DNA from: Chrysopilus asiliformis
Taxonomy: Eukaryota > Arthropoda > Insecta > Diptera > Rhagionidae
NCBI GenBank assembly: GCA_964034945.1
Contig: OZ035961.1
Span: forward strand, 4,756,001 to 4,820,000
Direction of reading: 5' to 3'
DNA length: 64,000 nt
In this document: positions 1-11,072 of the stretch, in pieces
How the letters are laid out: every line of letters begins with the position of its first letter
Numbering within the stretch: position 1 is the first letter of the stretch
Notes under the pieces: model-generated
What the model was told of the DNA's origin: nothing
Seen by the model: the letters and a program-made list of their open reading frames with translations, nothing else
Database searches by the model: none
Program-made: the position numbers and the translations under genes

Positions 1-167
1 ACTGTAAGAGATTTTGCAATAACCAAGACATATAAGAGATTTACAAAGCAGCATTTTTGTCAACCGTTACGTTAGCATATATCAACCGCTTACATCACAG
101 CAGAAATAAATTCTGCTTGGACTAGATTACGAAAAATAGATTGTATCAATAAAATTTTGCTACTTAA

Positions 168-388
168 CCCTCTAACCGGAATATTTCCGAAAAAAATTCA
201 CCAAAATATGACTTTCAACTTGCGACAGACCGTAACCAAGACAACGTACAGGGCTAAATTTTTTCCAGCATGTAAAGCGATAACTTACAAAAGTCAGTGT
301 AACACGTTCCGGCGATTAAAATTGTTACCCGTTATAAACAAGCGAATTCCCTGAAGCCCGCCTTTAGGCGGGCATTTCGGCTAGAGGG
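168..388. mobile_element. TTAA-bounded MITE, family 1, copy 1
   Basis: A 221-bp element flanked on both sides by TTAA (164-167 and 389-392). Its inverted ends read CCCTCTAACCGGAAT and CCCTCTAGCCGAAAT. Next to the right end lies a short palindrome (GCCCGCCTTTAGGCGGGC-like). TTAA target duplication is the hallmark of piggyBac-type cut-and-paste elements. There is no coding capacity, so it is non-autonomous. A second copy lies at 18212-18442 in the opposite orientation. Confidence 0.85.
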
Positions 389-392
389 TTAA

Positions 393-1120
393 GTACATTT
401 AATCCACTTATTTAAAAATTGTCATATATATTATATTTGTCTGACATTAAAATAAGTAAATATCTGCTATATATCGAAAACACGGCTAATTTAGCTTACT
501 TTTGTCAGTTCAACCCGAATAAAATAACACAGAATAGTATTTTTAGACTTACTGATAAGTTGATAAACATTTAAATTCAAATCATCTTAATGAGCGTTTA
601 CTTATAGCTTAATAATTTTACCCCCCATTATAAGTGTGTATTTACATATTTCAACTATTATTTTTAGGGAAAGTTGAGACAAATCGGTATATTATTTCGT
701 ACACGACTTAAAAACATAATATTTTGCAGCAATTTTTTATTAAACACTAGCTTTTGGACCTGTCGTTGTCGGGTTAAAGTTTTGGATGCATATCTGTAAG
801 GTTCTCTGTAAGGTTATTATATGTAAAGTTCTTATGTGCATCCAAAAAATGTTATCCCAAAAACACAGACTTACACCATTGGTATAATTACCAATAGTAA
901 AAATTTCACAATTTCGGCATTTTAACAAATGTGTTTAATAACTCCGACGACGCCCTATAACATGTGGGGTGATAAATAATTATAAGTGAAATTAAACATT
1001 AGATGTGGAACGTTTTTTTTTTGGTAAATAAAAACGGATGGCATAAATTGCTTAGTTTTTGTGTTATCATGACAAGGGCATTTCAGATAAAAAACATTAA
1101 AAACATATTTTTTACTCCAG
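393..1120. other. AT-rich upstream region, no gene seen
   Basis: Upstream flank of the antigen-5 gene. Short open frames here have no recognisable domain and no splice context. No RNA gene or clear repeat was seen. Confidence 0.5.
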
Positions 1121-1129
1121 TATAAAAGG
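1121..1129 (+). promoter_or_regulatory. TATA box of the antigen-5 gene
   Basis: TATAAAAGG lies 95 bp upstream of the ATG at 1216, which allows a transcription start near 1150 and a short 5' UTR. A TATA promoter suits a tissue-specific secreted-protein gene. The assignment rests on the consensus match and position only. Confidence 0.6.
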
Positions 1130-1215
1130 CAAGTGTTGTGCAGAAATTCACCCAAAGTACGAGAAACATTTCAATAACATTGTCGAATTTTTAAAATTAT
1201 TAATTAACAAACAAT

Positions 1216-2689
1216 ATGATTTTATTTATGAGAATCAGTTTAGTGATAGCTAGTATTTTCGTTTTGAAAATTTACGCTACTGACTACTGCCGAACCGGAT
1301 TATGTCCAAGTGGTGTTCCACACATCGGTTGCAACAACAATGGTGTACGCAAAATTAAATTTAAAATAAAATATACGAAATGGATTTTTTGAATTATTTT
1401 AGGCGTTTTCATCAACATGTCCAACTGGTAAGAAACTTATTGATATGACAAATTTCAAAGCCCAAATACTTAATATGCACAACGCTGTCCGTAATAAAAC
1501 TGCCGCTGGTGGTACCGCAAAACATAGTAGAGCTGTTCGAATGGCGTCTATGGTAAGGATTTGAATTGTCCTAAAAATAAAGAATCGGAATTTGGTTGAA
1601 CTTTAAAAATCAAACAAATTTAATTAAAAATCGTTGCAACTTAAATCTTTTTTACCTTGTAGACTTGGGACAGTGAGCTACAATATCTAGCTGGGCTGAA
1701 TGTTAAGACATGTATTTTTGGCCATGATAGATGCAGAAATACGGACACTTTTAGATACTCTGGCCAGAATTTGGCAGGCCGATGGGTAGCACCGACACAA
1801 TATCCAAAGGATATGATTACGATCGGTATTAATTTATGGATTAAGGAATCAGCAAATTGCAATATGACGTATATTAACTCATTTCATGCCGCACCGTAAG
1901 TAGTATAAAAAGGCTCCTGCATTAATAAATAAAACAATATAGATATGCATGGAATACAGTGAAAGCTCACATATACGGACACTTGCGGTGTCAAGATTTT
2001 TGTCCGATTTAGGCCCGTTTGCGCCAGCTATTATTTAAAAAAAATAAGTGTACGTAGCGTACTTAAACCATAGAAATTCTGAGACTTGGATAATTTAACT
2101 TGAGCTTAAATTGTTAACTTTTGTTGATGGTGCAAACGACCATTAGAGTATCTTACACAAAATTTCCCTAGTTTTTCCCCTCTTCTGAAATTTCTTGGAC
2201 ATGTGAAGCAATTTTAATCCAGTTTTCAACTTTAGACAGTTTTTACAAGAAATTCTTCCACCCATTACAATTTACTTTATCCCTTTCCTATGAAACTCCT
2301 CTTCTAATGCTTCCCGAATTTGTAAAGGAGTTGTAATTGACGGCTTACAACTCCTGTATTTTTTTTTCACAAAAATTTCAGTACACTAAAATCTTACAAA
2401 CAAAATGTTTTTTTATTAAAATGATTTTTATTGCTTTAAATCACATATTTTTAGCAAGGAAATTGGACATTGGACGGTAATGGTAGCAGAATCAAATGTT
2501 AGATTGGGCTGCGCAATTGTACAATTTCCAGTTGATAATGGAATTCGAATGATTCTGGCTTGCAATTATGCCACCACTAACATTAAGGATAGACCCATTT
2601 ATATAGCTGGACCAACCGCATCTAAGTGTACTACAGGACGTCATTCCAAATACACAGCACTGTGCTCTGTTAGTGAAAAATATACTTAA
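1216..2689 (+). CDS. Antigen-5-like CAP/SCP secreted protein
   Basis: Four coding exons: 1216-1344, 1403-1552, 1663-1895 and 2455-2689, all with GT-AG introns. They sum to 747 nt, giving a 248-residue protein and a TAA stop. Residues 1 to about 20 form a hydrophobic signal peptide ending KIYA. The mature start, DYC-RTGLCPSG-PHIGC followed by SSTCP, is the cysteine-rich N-terminus typical of insect antigen-5 proteins. It continues with FKAQILNMHNAVRN (start of the CAP fold), SGQNLAG, and GHWTVMVAES, which is the CAP1-like signature GHxTxMVxxx. Length matches the family (about 250). Insect members are secreted proteins found in saliva, venom or hemolymph; the exact role here is unknown. The frame is continuous only with the donor at 1345, not with the overlapping GT at 1343. 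Intron 3 contains a MITE. Confidence 0.9.
2008..2145. mobile_element. MITE in antigen-5 intron 3 (GGCCCGTTTGC family)
   Basis: The left end TTAGGCCCGTTTGCGCCA and the right end, read in reverse TAATGGTCGTTTGCACCA, form imperfect inverted termini about 138 bp apart. A cleaner relative lies at 24173-24298. Both carry a middle part matching a motif around ACCATAGAAATTCTGAGACTT. No coding capacity. Confidence 0.6.
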
Positions 2690-2706
2690 ATATTATTGAT
2701 AAAGGC

Positions 2707-2712
2707 AATAAA
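2707..2712 (+). terminator. Poly(A) signal of the antigen-5 gene
   Basis: AATAAA lies 17 bp after the TAA stop, the first canonical signal downstream. Confidence 0.7.
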
Positions 2713-2739
2713 CATTATGAAAGGGGCTTTTTGTGTTTT

Positions 2740-3130
2740 TTTAAGGTATTTTTTGTAAAAACAATTTTTTTTGCGAGATTTCTTACGAGGTTGTACAACT
2801 TGTACTTTACTGTACTTCTTTCATGGTCGACTTTTTCCCTGCAGGCAGACGCAATTATTTGAAATAACTGTAAATCTTGATAACGGTTTTATATCTAGTT
2901 CTAGTAAAAAACAAAAGTATGATGCTTCTAAAAAACGCGCAGTTCCGGAGTAAATCCGCACAAAAAAAACCGAAATCGTGATTTTTGAAAAGCCGCCATT
3001 TTGTTCACTTCCGGTTAACGGATTAAACACCCCTTGCAGCTCTAGCTCAAACAATTTTTGAGAAATCTTGCTCACAGACTAACAGAATTTTTGCGCAGCA
3101 AATACTGGCTTCCGAAAATGTCGAGAATAA
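2740..3130. repeat. Fragment of a dispersed repeat abutting a Helentron copy
   Basis: Contains the phrases AAATCTTGATAACGGTTTTA and GAGAAATCTTGCTCACAGAC. Close variants recur at about 6200-6350 (RacGAP intron 5) and, for the second phrase, at about 22465-22500. It looks like one degraded dispersed repeat family. Ends are unclear here because the next repeat starts immediately. Confidence 0.4.
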
Positions 3131-3695
3131 AAACATAACAAAAGCTATAATTGCCAATCTGGCAATTATTGAAAACCCGTATGGTGATTTAAGTGAATGG
3201 CGAAAAGTTGGATCAAAATTTCACTTTGAAGTCAAACTTTCCAACAAGATTTTTTAAAATTTATTCCAATCGGATTTTGATGTATGGGAGATCTATGTAG
3301 AATCATATCCTAAATAACTTTTGTTTTTGGACTTTTTTGATAAAATTCACCGTTTTTGAGATATGCAAAAAAAAAGTTTTCGTTCATATGCGGGGTACCC
3401 CCCCTAATGGTCCATTTTTGCCCATTAACGAACTTAGCCTCGCATTTTACGAAAAACTGCGCAAAATTTCAAGACTCTAGCTCAATCCGTGCGCCCGCAA
3501 TCCGCGCCACAGCGTCCGTCTGTCGGACGGACATGCAAAATTCAATTTCAGACGGACGGACATGCAAAAATTAATTATTTATATCATTCTAAACACACTG
3601 GTGTAATTCATTTTTGTGTATGATGACGGGATCTTGGTGTTATAAACGGTAAGGCAAAGTTAATACACCCTTTGGTTTCACCATACGGGTATAAC
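3131..3695 (-). mobile_element. DINE-1-like Helentron-associated repeat, copy A
   Basis: Read on the minus strand it starts TATACCCGTATGGTGAAACC and runs through a short GTCC/GTCT stretch. It ends with the hairpin AATTGCCAGATTGGCAATT followed by ATAGCTTTTGTTATG. That order (TATACCC start, GTCY microsatellite core, terminal stem-loop) is the architecture of Drosophila INE-1/DINE-1. It is non-coding. This copy has a short microsatellite and several changes. Confidence 0.7.
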
Positions 3696-4708
3696 AATTC
3701 GAAACTTTTTCTGAAGTGAATGGACAAAATGCCAAACATTTGTTCCCAAACATCTCTGCAGATTCAACTTGTCTGATCTTTTGAAATGTTTCTCGTACTT
3801 TGAAATCGATTCATAATTTTGACATTTCGGAACGGTTTTAAAACTAAATTGCGTTCCGAAATCGTGTCAACCATTTCCGATATGAAAAGTTATGTCCGAA
3901 ATTTCTGCCGACTTCGGAACCAAATGTTTGCTGAGTAGTTAAACTATATGGCCGTGTCTGGATTTTTCTAAAATATGAGTCCAATCTACTCGAGAGTGGT
4001 CAGAGAAATGTAAGCTTGGTATAAGGAAACAGTAAGTTTTTACAAGGCACAACAAAAATAGTTTTTTTCATATAAGAGCAATTTTATTAAATAAATTAAA
4101 ACACGACTTAATTCAATGAAATTTGAGTTCATTTTTAGTTCCTTTAAAGAGAATCTGTATAAAATTAACAATCATATTGAAAATAATAAATAGGAAAGAA
4201 AAACTTGTGAAAAAACGGCCTTTTAAAAATCATAACATTTTAAAAGCATATCTGCAATGTAAAAAAATCTATTGTGTTAGTACAAACAATTTATAGCTAA
4301 ATTAGGTAATTTTAATTTCTTTAATATTTTTTTCCTCATACCGTATTTAAAAATAATCTTGAACATTAATAGTTCGAGTGAAAGAAAATACTATATACCA
4401 AAATAATAGTAAATTTTTCATTCATCCAACTATTAGATAATATTGACGCCATTTAGAACAAATTCATTGAATTAAAGTAAAAACAAATTAAAGAAATTGT
4501 ACAGAAATGAAAAAGTCTTCATTTTCTTGCATCAATCGGACTCTATTAAATTTCCAATACTTGTTTATAAACTATATTTTTGATAAAGTATTTTTTTTTT
4601 TTGTTAATTATAACTGATTTTCATGTTTTAAAATGTTTTTGTTTTTTGTACTGTGAATCGGTTAGAAATGTGATATTTTTTTTTTTTAATTTTCTGAAAT
4701 AACTAACA
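3696..4708. other. Convergent 3' flank between antigen-5 and RacGAP
   Basis: AT-rich sequence downstream of both genes; it should hold the RacGAP 3' UTR (minus strand). No other gene or repeat with clear ends was seen. Confidence 0.5.
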
Positions 4709-7700
4709 CTAGTTTTTCTTTCTTGAAAGAGTATACGGTGGGGTGGCATAAAATTTCCTGTCCTTTCTAGCACTGGTTCCTCCCTTCACTGGTGTGCCTA
4801 AAATGAGAAAGGAAAACATATTATTTGCACGCCACGAATTGTCGTTTGAAGGATTTCCATAATATATACGTTACGCCCCCCAATTTTATGACTGTCACAT
4901 TGACAGAAAGCCCCCCCCCCCCGCTTCCTGAGAGAGTGACGTATTTTATAAACAGCGTTTTATATGATGTATAAAACAGAAATTTTGTTCGAAAATAATA
5001 TTGTACTATTAAAAAATCATACCATAAAATGACTTTCCCACGGCATCGGCAGTTTTCTCCAATTCTGGTGGTTTATTCAAATCAACATTAACAAACTGAC
5101 TCCAAAAATCAGTGGGAATACGCATCAATCTCTCCATTACTGTATACTGAATAATTGTCTCTGTGAATATTGCATGTTGTTCTGGATCGGGACTAGAATA
5201 CCCAACGATTGTTGGTCCAAAAACCCTGGCGATATTCTCGATTGGCATCTTAATCTCTGGTATATCAGCAATTCTTTGAAAATGTTGAATTAAAAACGCC
5301 AAGGTATCGCGATTTGCCTGCGGCAGTCTATCAATCGATCGGAACAATTCATTTCTGGATGCTTCTTCCGAAATATTTTGGACGGCATTACAGAAATCCT
5401 TCCATAAATCAGTGGAAATGAGTGGCTCTCGCAGGGATCGTAAAAAGTCCTTAATACAGCCACACAAAACATGTACATCAATATTGCCAAGGAATGGAAT
5501 TCCCTTGCCACGCAGAAAGCGTTCCTTTAATCCTTTCACATCACGCTCAGATCCAGATACCCGATAAATGCCAACTTCGTTTAGCCCACGAGTTTCGATT
5601 TCGTGCACACAATGAACAATCAGCCCCGGTACCATTGGTCCAATGTTCGGTGCGTAGTCGGCGATAACTCCCATCATTCCTTTGATCGTTGGTGTGCCGG
5701 CGCCAGAGCTCTGCGGGGCGCAAGCAACTGAAACTGTATCCTGGCAAGCGGTGTGGACACATAGTCGACAAACACGGCATTTCTGCGCCACAGCTCCAAA
5801 GCGGATTCTAGAAAAGGTAAGAATTTTTAACTGAAAATAACTTCCCCTTAACTACAAATCATTTTCAACTCACTTTCCCTGGCAGTTGCAGCAGAAATCA
5901 GATTTTAAAAATGTCTTCGAACTGAAATTGTGATTTTTCATCAAGCTCTTCTTGAACTCATATTTAACTGGCGTGTTTTTATTGTGGATTTCCGAAAGTG
6001 GTGGTGCCGAAGGTGTAAATTGAGTCTTCATCGCTGATTTTCTGAAAAATTTGAATTGTTTTTTCATTGAATAAACATCTGATGTGAACAGAACGACTTT
6101 CTTATACAAAATTTACATTCCCGCATCATTTAAACTATAACCTGACGAATCATATATTATTTTAGATAAAAACATCATTTTTTTTTGTACGAAATCTTAA
6201 ATATCTTGATAACGGTAAAAGATATCGATTTGTTGTAAAAGGCAAAAATGTAGAGAATTAAATTTTTCTTTTCACTGTTTCTGGCAAGCAATTCACAAGT
6301 TTTGAAGAAATCTTGAACACAGACTGACAGACAGAAAGACATTATTGTGACTCCAATCGACTCAGGAGTGCTCGGCAAATTAAGAGATAGAAATTTTTCA
6401 TTATCACAATATTTCATTAAAGCACATAAAAGAAGTAAAAATCCTGAATGTAAAAACTTTTCAAATACAAACCTTGGGCTTGGTTCACGCCGTTCCTGTC
6501 TGTCATCTCTTTTCTCCTGATGTTTAGGTGGAATCGCTTCAATAATCGACTCCGCTAGAATTGGTCCAGTACCTTCCGGTGGCACGGTCACTTTTGTGTG
6601 AGCAACAATTTTATCGCCTGGTCCGATTTCAACAACTCTGCTGCCTGTAAGGAAAACATTTCAACTAAAGAATCCCATCGAATGAATTTAAAATGCAATA
6701 AATTACTATTAAGACTCTTTTTCTTCTTCCCATCGCCGCTAAGACGGGATTCTTTGCCACCGACGTAGACCCCAGTATTACTTGGAACCGAAGGCCGATG
6801 TTTCTTCCAAGGTTTTGCATTTAAAAATTCATCCTTCGAAGGTCTTGCGTCTAAGAAATCATCTTCCGATTGGGTGATCGATAAATCTGATAGGAATGAT
6901 CCTGAAAATATTATGTTTATTTGAAGCAGTCACGTTAGAATGTTTTTTTTTTAATTAAAACCTGTTGAATTGATTTCGTTTCCCGTATTTGATTTACGCT
7001 TTCCGCTGGATTTCCTCTTTTTTGTTGGATACGTATTCAAAAATGCAAATTTATCTTTTGTCTCCTCTTTGATGTCGCGTTCATTTCTCAATAGATCGCG
7101 CACTGCTATCATTTTCTTTTCCTGAAATCATGAAAAACAAATACGTTACATTTCATTTATTTAAACAGTTATTTTCTGTATTTCTCGGGGTTTTAACTCT
7201 TTCAGTGCGACACAGTTTTCGGTTACGACGAAATTGCCACACCTTTCGGGACACCCCTCGCCCGTCAACTTTTGAGCCGTTCAACCAATTGAAATACGGT
7301 TTTCTATATTCGATAGAGAATTTCTTGGATAAGTTTATTCTAAAAATTTATCCCTCCCTCTAATCCGTCCAGCTCCTTCCTTGCTTCCCGCTGAAGATCG
7401 ACGAAACTAGACAACAGAGAAGGGCGACCATGGAAATGGTTTGACCCGGAAAGCGAGACGACGCGCTGCCACTAATATTGCAATATTTCTCCACGCTTTT
7501 ATTCTAGTTGCGAAAATACGGTTTTTGCAAACTTTGTTTCATAATTTGGGAACCTCAAAAAGGATTAAAATACTGGCATTTTTTTACCTGTGGATTTTTT
7601 TCACCTGCAGGTCCAATAAATCAGTTGGAATTTAAATTTTCAACAAAAAAAACAATTAGGAATCTTTCATAAAATATGATAAACCGGTTGAAAGGAGTTG

Positions 7701-8251
7701 CTAAACCCGCAAACTAGATTTAGCTGAAAACCGAGTTTATGCGCACCAACTAGATGTGATTTCCAATAAATTTCCAAATGTCGAGTGGCAGAATACCAGT
7801 TTGTTGAAAATCACATCTAGTAGGTATGCAAAAACTCAGTTTTAAGCAAAATGAAAATGAAATTTTTTTGGACAGAATTGGGCCCATTATTCACCATTTG
7901 ATCGCGTTCATGTTCCGCTTCCCTCCGCGCCTTCGCTTCCATTTCCAGGAGGCGACGAGCGTGAAAGAGTTTTGTTTCCAAGTCCGACATGCTCTTCAAG
8001 CAAAGATCCATTTCGCGCTGCAAACGCTGGGCTTCGTGGACAGCGACCAACCACTGACTTCGACACTCCTCCTGCCATTTCACGAATTTAAGGAATTCTG
8101 CAGGAAGATCGAATTGACTTAATTAATAAAAGAATTTCTACTTCTCCAAGTGTAATTAAGCAAATAATTTACCTTCCTCTGCCAGTCCATCGCTAAGAAC
8201 GCTTTGGCATCTCCGTAAATCATCAAAAGTGGCCAAAGTCGACAGGGACAT
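4709..8251 (-). CDS. tum: Rac GTPase-activating protein 1 (tumbleweed/MgcRacGAP)
   Basis: Eight coding exons on the minus strand: 8251-8173, 8097-7895, 7121-6962, 6901-6707, 6644-6473, 6041-5874, 5807-5023 and 4797-4709. All junctions are GT-AG and in frame. Total is 1851 nt, 616 residues, close to the family's usual length of about 625. Exon 2 encodes an N-terminal coiled coil (ECRSQWLVAVHEAQRLQREM onward). Exons 6-7 encode a C1 zinc finger (HNFSSKTFLKSDFCCNC, then KIRFG and KCRVCRLCVHTAC). Exon 7 holds the RhoGAP domain with the arginine-finger motif GIYRVSGSE and LGNIDVHVLCGCIKDFLRSL. The C-terminus, KFYATPPYTLSRKKN, is on its own small exon. The family pairs with kinesin-6 to form centralspindlin, bundles the midzone, recruits the RhoGEF and drives cytokinesis. 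The start is the first ATG in frame, within MSLSTLATFDDL. A longer frame read past 5023 ends in intron sequence and is not the real C-terminus. Confidence 0.95.
6170..6430. repeat. Dispersed repeat in RacGAP intron 5
   Basis: Holds ATCTTGATAACGG, AGAAATCTTGAACACAGACT, GACAGACAGAAAGACATT and CTCAGGAGTGCTCGGCAAAT. The same phrases, some on the opposite strand, occur at 22230-22620 and about 2850-3100. It is non-coding. Confidence 0.5.
7723..7847. repeat. Inverted-repeat element in RacGAP intron 2
   Basis: About 40-bp imperfect arms: the left begins GCTGAAAACCGAGTTTATGC and includes CTAGATGTGATTT. The right is its reverse complement with a few changes (GCTTAAAACTGAGTTTTTGC). Spacer is about 45 bp. 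Probably a small MITE. Confidence 0.55.
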
Positions 8252-8666
8252 TTTTCCGATATATCCTCTCGCCGTAAACGTGTTAAACAAATAGAACAGT
8301 CTTTTGTTATAAAATTCACCAATTATAGGATTTTTCACTCATTAAATCACTGAATATTCGTGTTAATTGCTCGTATTTAGACCACCAACTAAAACGTTAA
8401 TCTTCAAAATTGAAAAGTATCACCTGTCATGAGAATCGACATACGACACTGAAGAGGCGTTGCCAGGGGACATGAGTGAAAATGTTCAGACGATGAAATT
8501 TTGGTTAGAGTGCCTTTGTTTCTCTAGAGTACGATAAGTAGAAAACATTTTTGCTGCCATTAACATATTTGATTTGGGCCGCATGAAAATCGAAAAAGTC
8601 AACGAATCCGAATGAAAATTAACCGCGGTTGCGTTTAAGTGCGGACTGTTTTGGTCTAAACCATTA

Positions 8667-8773
8667 AGCCCGTAACAGATTGACCGGCAGTAGCAGTAGC
8701 AGTGGCAGCAAAATGTTCTGATTGGCTGAAATCCGACATGTTGTGGCTACTGCCGGTCAATCTGTTACGGACT
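8667..8773. mobile_element. MITE with TTA target duplication
   Basis: 107 bp with inverted ends AGCCCGTAACAGATTGACCG and AGTCCGTAACAGATTGACCG. TTA flanks it on both sides (8664-8666 and 8774-8776). A 3-bp TWA duplication is typical of PIF/Harbinger elements, but the family is not proven. It lies about 400 bp upstream of the RacGAP start codon. Confidence 0.7.
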
Positions 8774-9125
8774 TTAGTTTGGTGTGAAATAAGTCTCGCA
8801 TTTATATCCAATATTCACCTTAACCTCAATTTTTTATAAAAAGAAAATCACACATCAAATTTTCTCTGTAAAATGGTTTTATTTTGGGTCAGAATCGGTT
8901 ATGCGAGGTCGATCATGGTCCAAACCAAAAGTAAAGACAATATGGATCAAAAAAACACCAGTTCGGTTAAATTTACATGCGGCAAAATTGATCCAACCGA
9001 ACCAGTTTGGTGCTCCGCATGAACATGGCCAGTGTAAACGCGAAGACGCATAGCCAGACGCATAGGCGAGTGATATCCGAAAACAAACAAATCTTGCTGA
9101 CGAACACACGTATTTTACAGTCCTA

Positions 9126-9282
9126 AGACTATGTTTACACACAAATTGGGCATGAACATGGCACTGAACGAAACAGGTAAGACGAGGAAGTGGGGGACAC
9201 CCCCACTTCCTCGTCTTGCCTGTGTTTTGACAGTTTCGTTCAGTTCCCATGTTCATGCCCAATCTGTGTGTAAACATAGTCT
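9126..9282. mobile_element. Long palindromic MITE with TA duplication
   Basis: 157 bp, nearly all palindromic. Arms start AGACTATGTTTACACACA and pair through ACGAGGAAGTGGGG / CCCCACTTCCTCGT with a tiny loop near 9200. TA flanks both sides (9124-9125, 9283-9284). Small internal mismatches sit in the middle of the arms. Confidence 0.75.
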
Positions 9283-9505
9283 TAGTGACTTCTAAGCACG
9301 CACACAGTGTAAGCACACTAAAAATAGTGTGGATACAAACGAAAATGCCCATTGAATTAACATTCAAATGGCATTTCTTGAGGAATAAAATTGATAAGTT
9401 TTGTCACCAGATGGAATGTATTACCAATAAATTACAACAGTCGAAATCTATAATTCCCAGATTATGGTTTCTCTCCAGTAGTAATTAGTATAAGGTCTTT
9501 ATTTT

Positions 9506-9901
9506 TCATTGAAGACGGATACATGACGCGTTATTAATAACAAAAGTCGCGTTGAATGAAGTAGATCGTTCGACAACCCTGAAAGAACTTGCAGGGTTAT
9601 CCCGAACAACTTTGTTTTTTTCTTGTCCATTGGCAAATTCGGGTTCACTTTCACTGGTACTGGGAGGTCCTCCGCAATTCGAGTTAAAAAATGCCCTAGG
9701 AACGGTTGCCGGACAGAAATCTAGTTGGAGTTTTGTAATTTTCCTATTGCAGTGTTTTCTAGAGCGGAAAATCTCAGAAAAATGTGAGTTTGTGCGTGAA
9801 AGTGAAGCAAATTTCGTCATCGTTTTGGCAAAAGAAACTAGAAAAAAAGTGCTCAACGCAATAGAAATATAGAAAACGCAAAGGAGTGCCTTCGTGATCA
9901 T
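9506..9901 (-). CDS. Hypothetical small secreted or membrane-anchored protein
   Basis: Single open frame of about 131 codons from the ATG at 9901. The N-terminus, MITKALLCVFYISIALSTFF then LVSFA, is a good signal peptide or type II anchor. The rest is Ser/Asn-rich, with FVINNASCIRLQ at the end. An AATAAA on the minus strand follows the stop within about 10 nt. I do not recognise the protein. An overlapping plus-strand frame of 106 codons has no such N-terminus. It could also be the first exon of a longer gene, since the last residues resemble the luminal start of some type II membrane proteins, but no second exon was found. Real but unidentified, or chance; evidence is moderate to weak. Confidence 0.3.
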   Translation of the reverse strand: MITKALLCVFYISIALSTFFLVSFAKTMTKFASLSRTNSHFSEIFRSRKHCNRKITKLQLDFCPATVPRAFFNSNCGGPPSTSESEPEFANGQEKNKVVRDNPASSFRVVERSTSFNATFVINNASCIRLQ

Positions 9902-9904
9902 CAA

Positions 9905-10272
9905 TTTGGCAGCTCCTCAATTATATATTTTTACCTGCAAATAAATATGTAGTTTTTATTATATGGTTTTTTGTTTATATACCGAAGAATCTCGCGGAAT
10001 CTCAATAAATTTTTGTTTATTTAATTTATTTATTTATCTATCGGTCAGTTGGTTTGTGCAGTGCAAGGATTCACATTTCGTGTAATTCACGCGAATATTT
10101 CCGTGTTTCTATAACAAGTGTTACTAGCGGAAAAACGTGAAAATTTAGTAATATCGAAACCAGAAAGAGACTTGGGCAAAGTCTCAAAAATTTCGCTTGC
10201 ATTTGAGCGAAAATATGCGAAACTGGATTAAAACATAATCACAACCGAAAAAATGTAGGAGGAAAATGTAAG
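9905..10272. other. No gene seen
   Basis: AT-rich spacer with no splice-flanked frame or clear repeat. Confidence 0.4.
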
Positions 10273-10513
10273 TTAATTAACTTCAAGAGCATGACATCCA
10301 CTCCGAATATCACTCTTCTCACGTAACGAATTCATTTCCCCGAATGACACTTTTTTGTTTATTTGCCATGAACGCTTGATTATTTCTGCAAGTTTCGCTG
10401 CCAAGGTTGGACCCTCTCCATGTCCCGCAAATTTCACACCAGCATCGGTAATCCAACGACTTGTCTTTGGCACTTCCAAGTGGTTGCCTGCAAGTGGTCG
10501 AAATGGAGCTCGC
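10273..10513 (-). CDS. Possible 3'-terminal coding exon, unknown gene
   Basis: On the minus strand an open frame of about 79 codons follows the acceptor TTTTATGCTAG at 10514-10524 and ends with TAA at 10273. It reads RAPFRPLAGNHLEVPKTSRW and later EGPTLAAKLAEIIKRSWQ, ending CHALEVN. Codon use and composition look coding against the AT-rich background. A second acceptor, CACTTGCAG, lies about 25 nt further in and keeps the same frame. I do not recognise the product. No upstream exon could be assigned, so this is either the end of a gene whose other exons are short, a pseudogene remnant, or chance. Confidence 0.35.
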
Positions 10514-10736
10514 CTAGCATAAAATAATACCAGTGCTAGTTACAAATTTCAAACAATAATACGATCCATAGCGGTAGAAATCGATTTTCCAGCATTTAGT
10601 GGCAATTTACAAGTTTTCTCCTTCAACAAACGTTCTTACGTGTGAAGATTTATCTCTTAGATCGCATAAATTTAAGTGTCATTTTCCTGATTTCTGTCTC
10701 CTCGAGCGAGACAAACACGAAATATGCACATGAGAT

Positions 10737-11072
10737 ACGGATAGCTTCTACCGGCATCCCATCCCAATTCACCCATCACTAGAACATGTCAAGCAAATCT
10801 CAGACGAAACAGCCTCCGGGCCCCTTTCGTTCTTCGCTCATCTTCCAAGACATCAAGTGGATCTCCGGGAGAGCACCCGGAAAAATCAATTCGACAGTCG
10901 AACCACTAGCGGATATGGAGGTTTCATGCTGAAGGATAGGCCAAATATCCACCCACGGATGGGCAACAGCCAACTTCTTGACTTAGATTCAGCTTGCGGT
11001 GGCTCCTTTACCAACGCCTTCGCTTATTCGCATATCGCCCTGGCCAAGAGGATTGACCAATCTTATGAATGA
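10737..11072 (+). other. GC-richer island with a 112-codon open frame
   Basis: One plus-strand frame stays open from just after a stop near 10736 to TGA at 11072. It contains SDETASGPLSFFAHLPRHQV, SGYGGFMLKDRPNIHPRMG and LDLDSACGGSFTNAF. There is no ATG near its start and no recognised domain. The block is clearly richer in G and C than its surroundings, which suggests an exon or conserved element, but neither strand gives a complete gene model. Confidence 0.2.

Noticed and set aside
5009..5040. RacGAP C-terminus read through to a stop at 5009
   Set aside because: The splice donor at 5021-5022 joins in frame to an exon at 4797-4709 that ends in a conserved-looking tail; the read-through is intron sequence.
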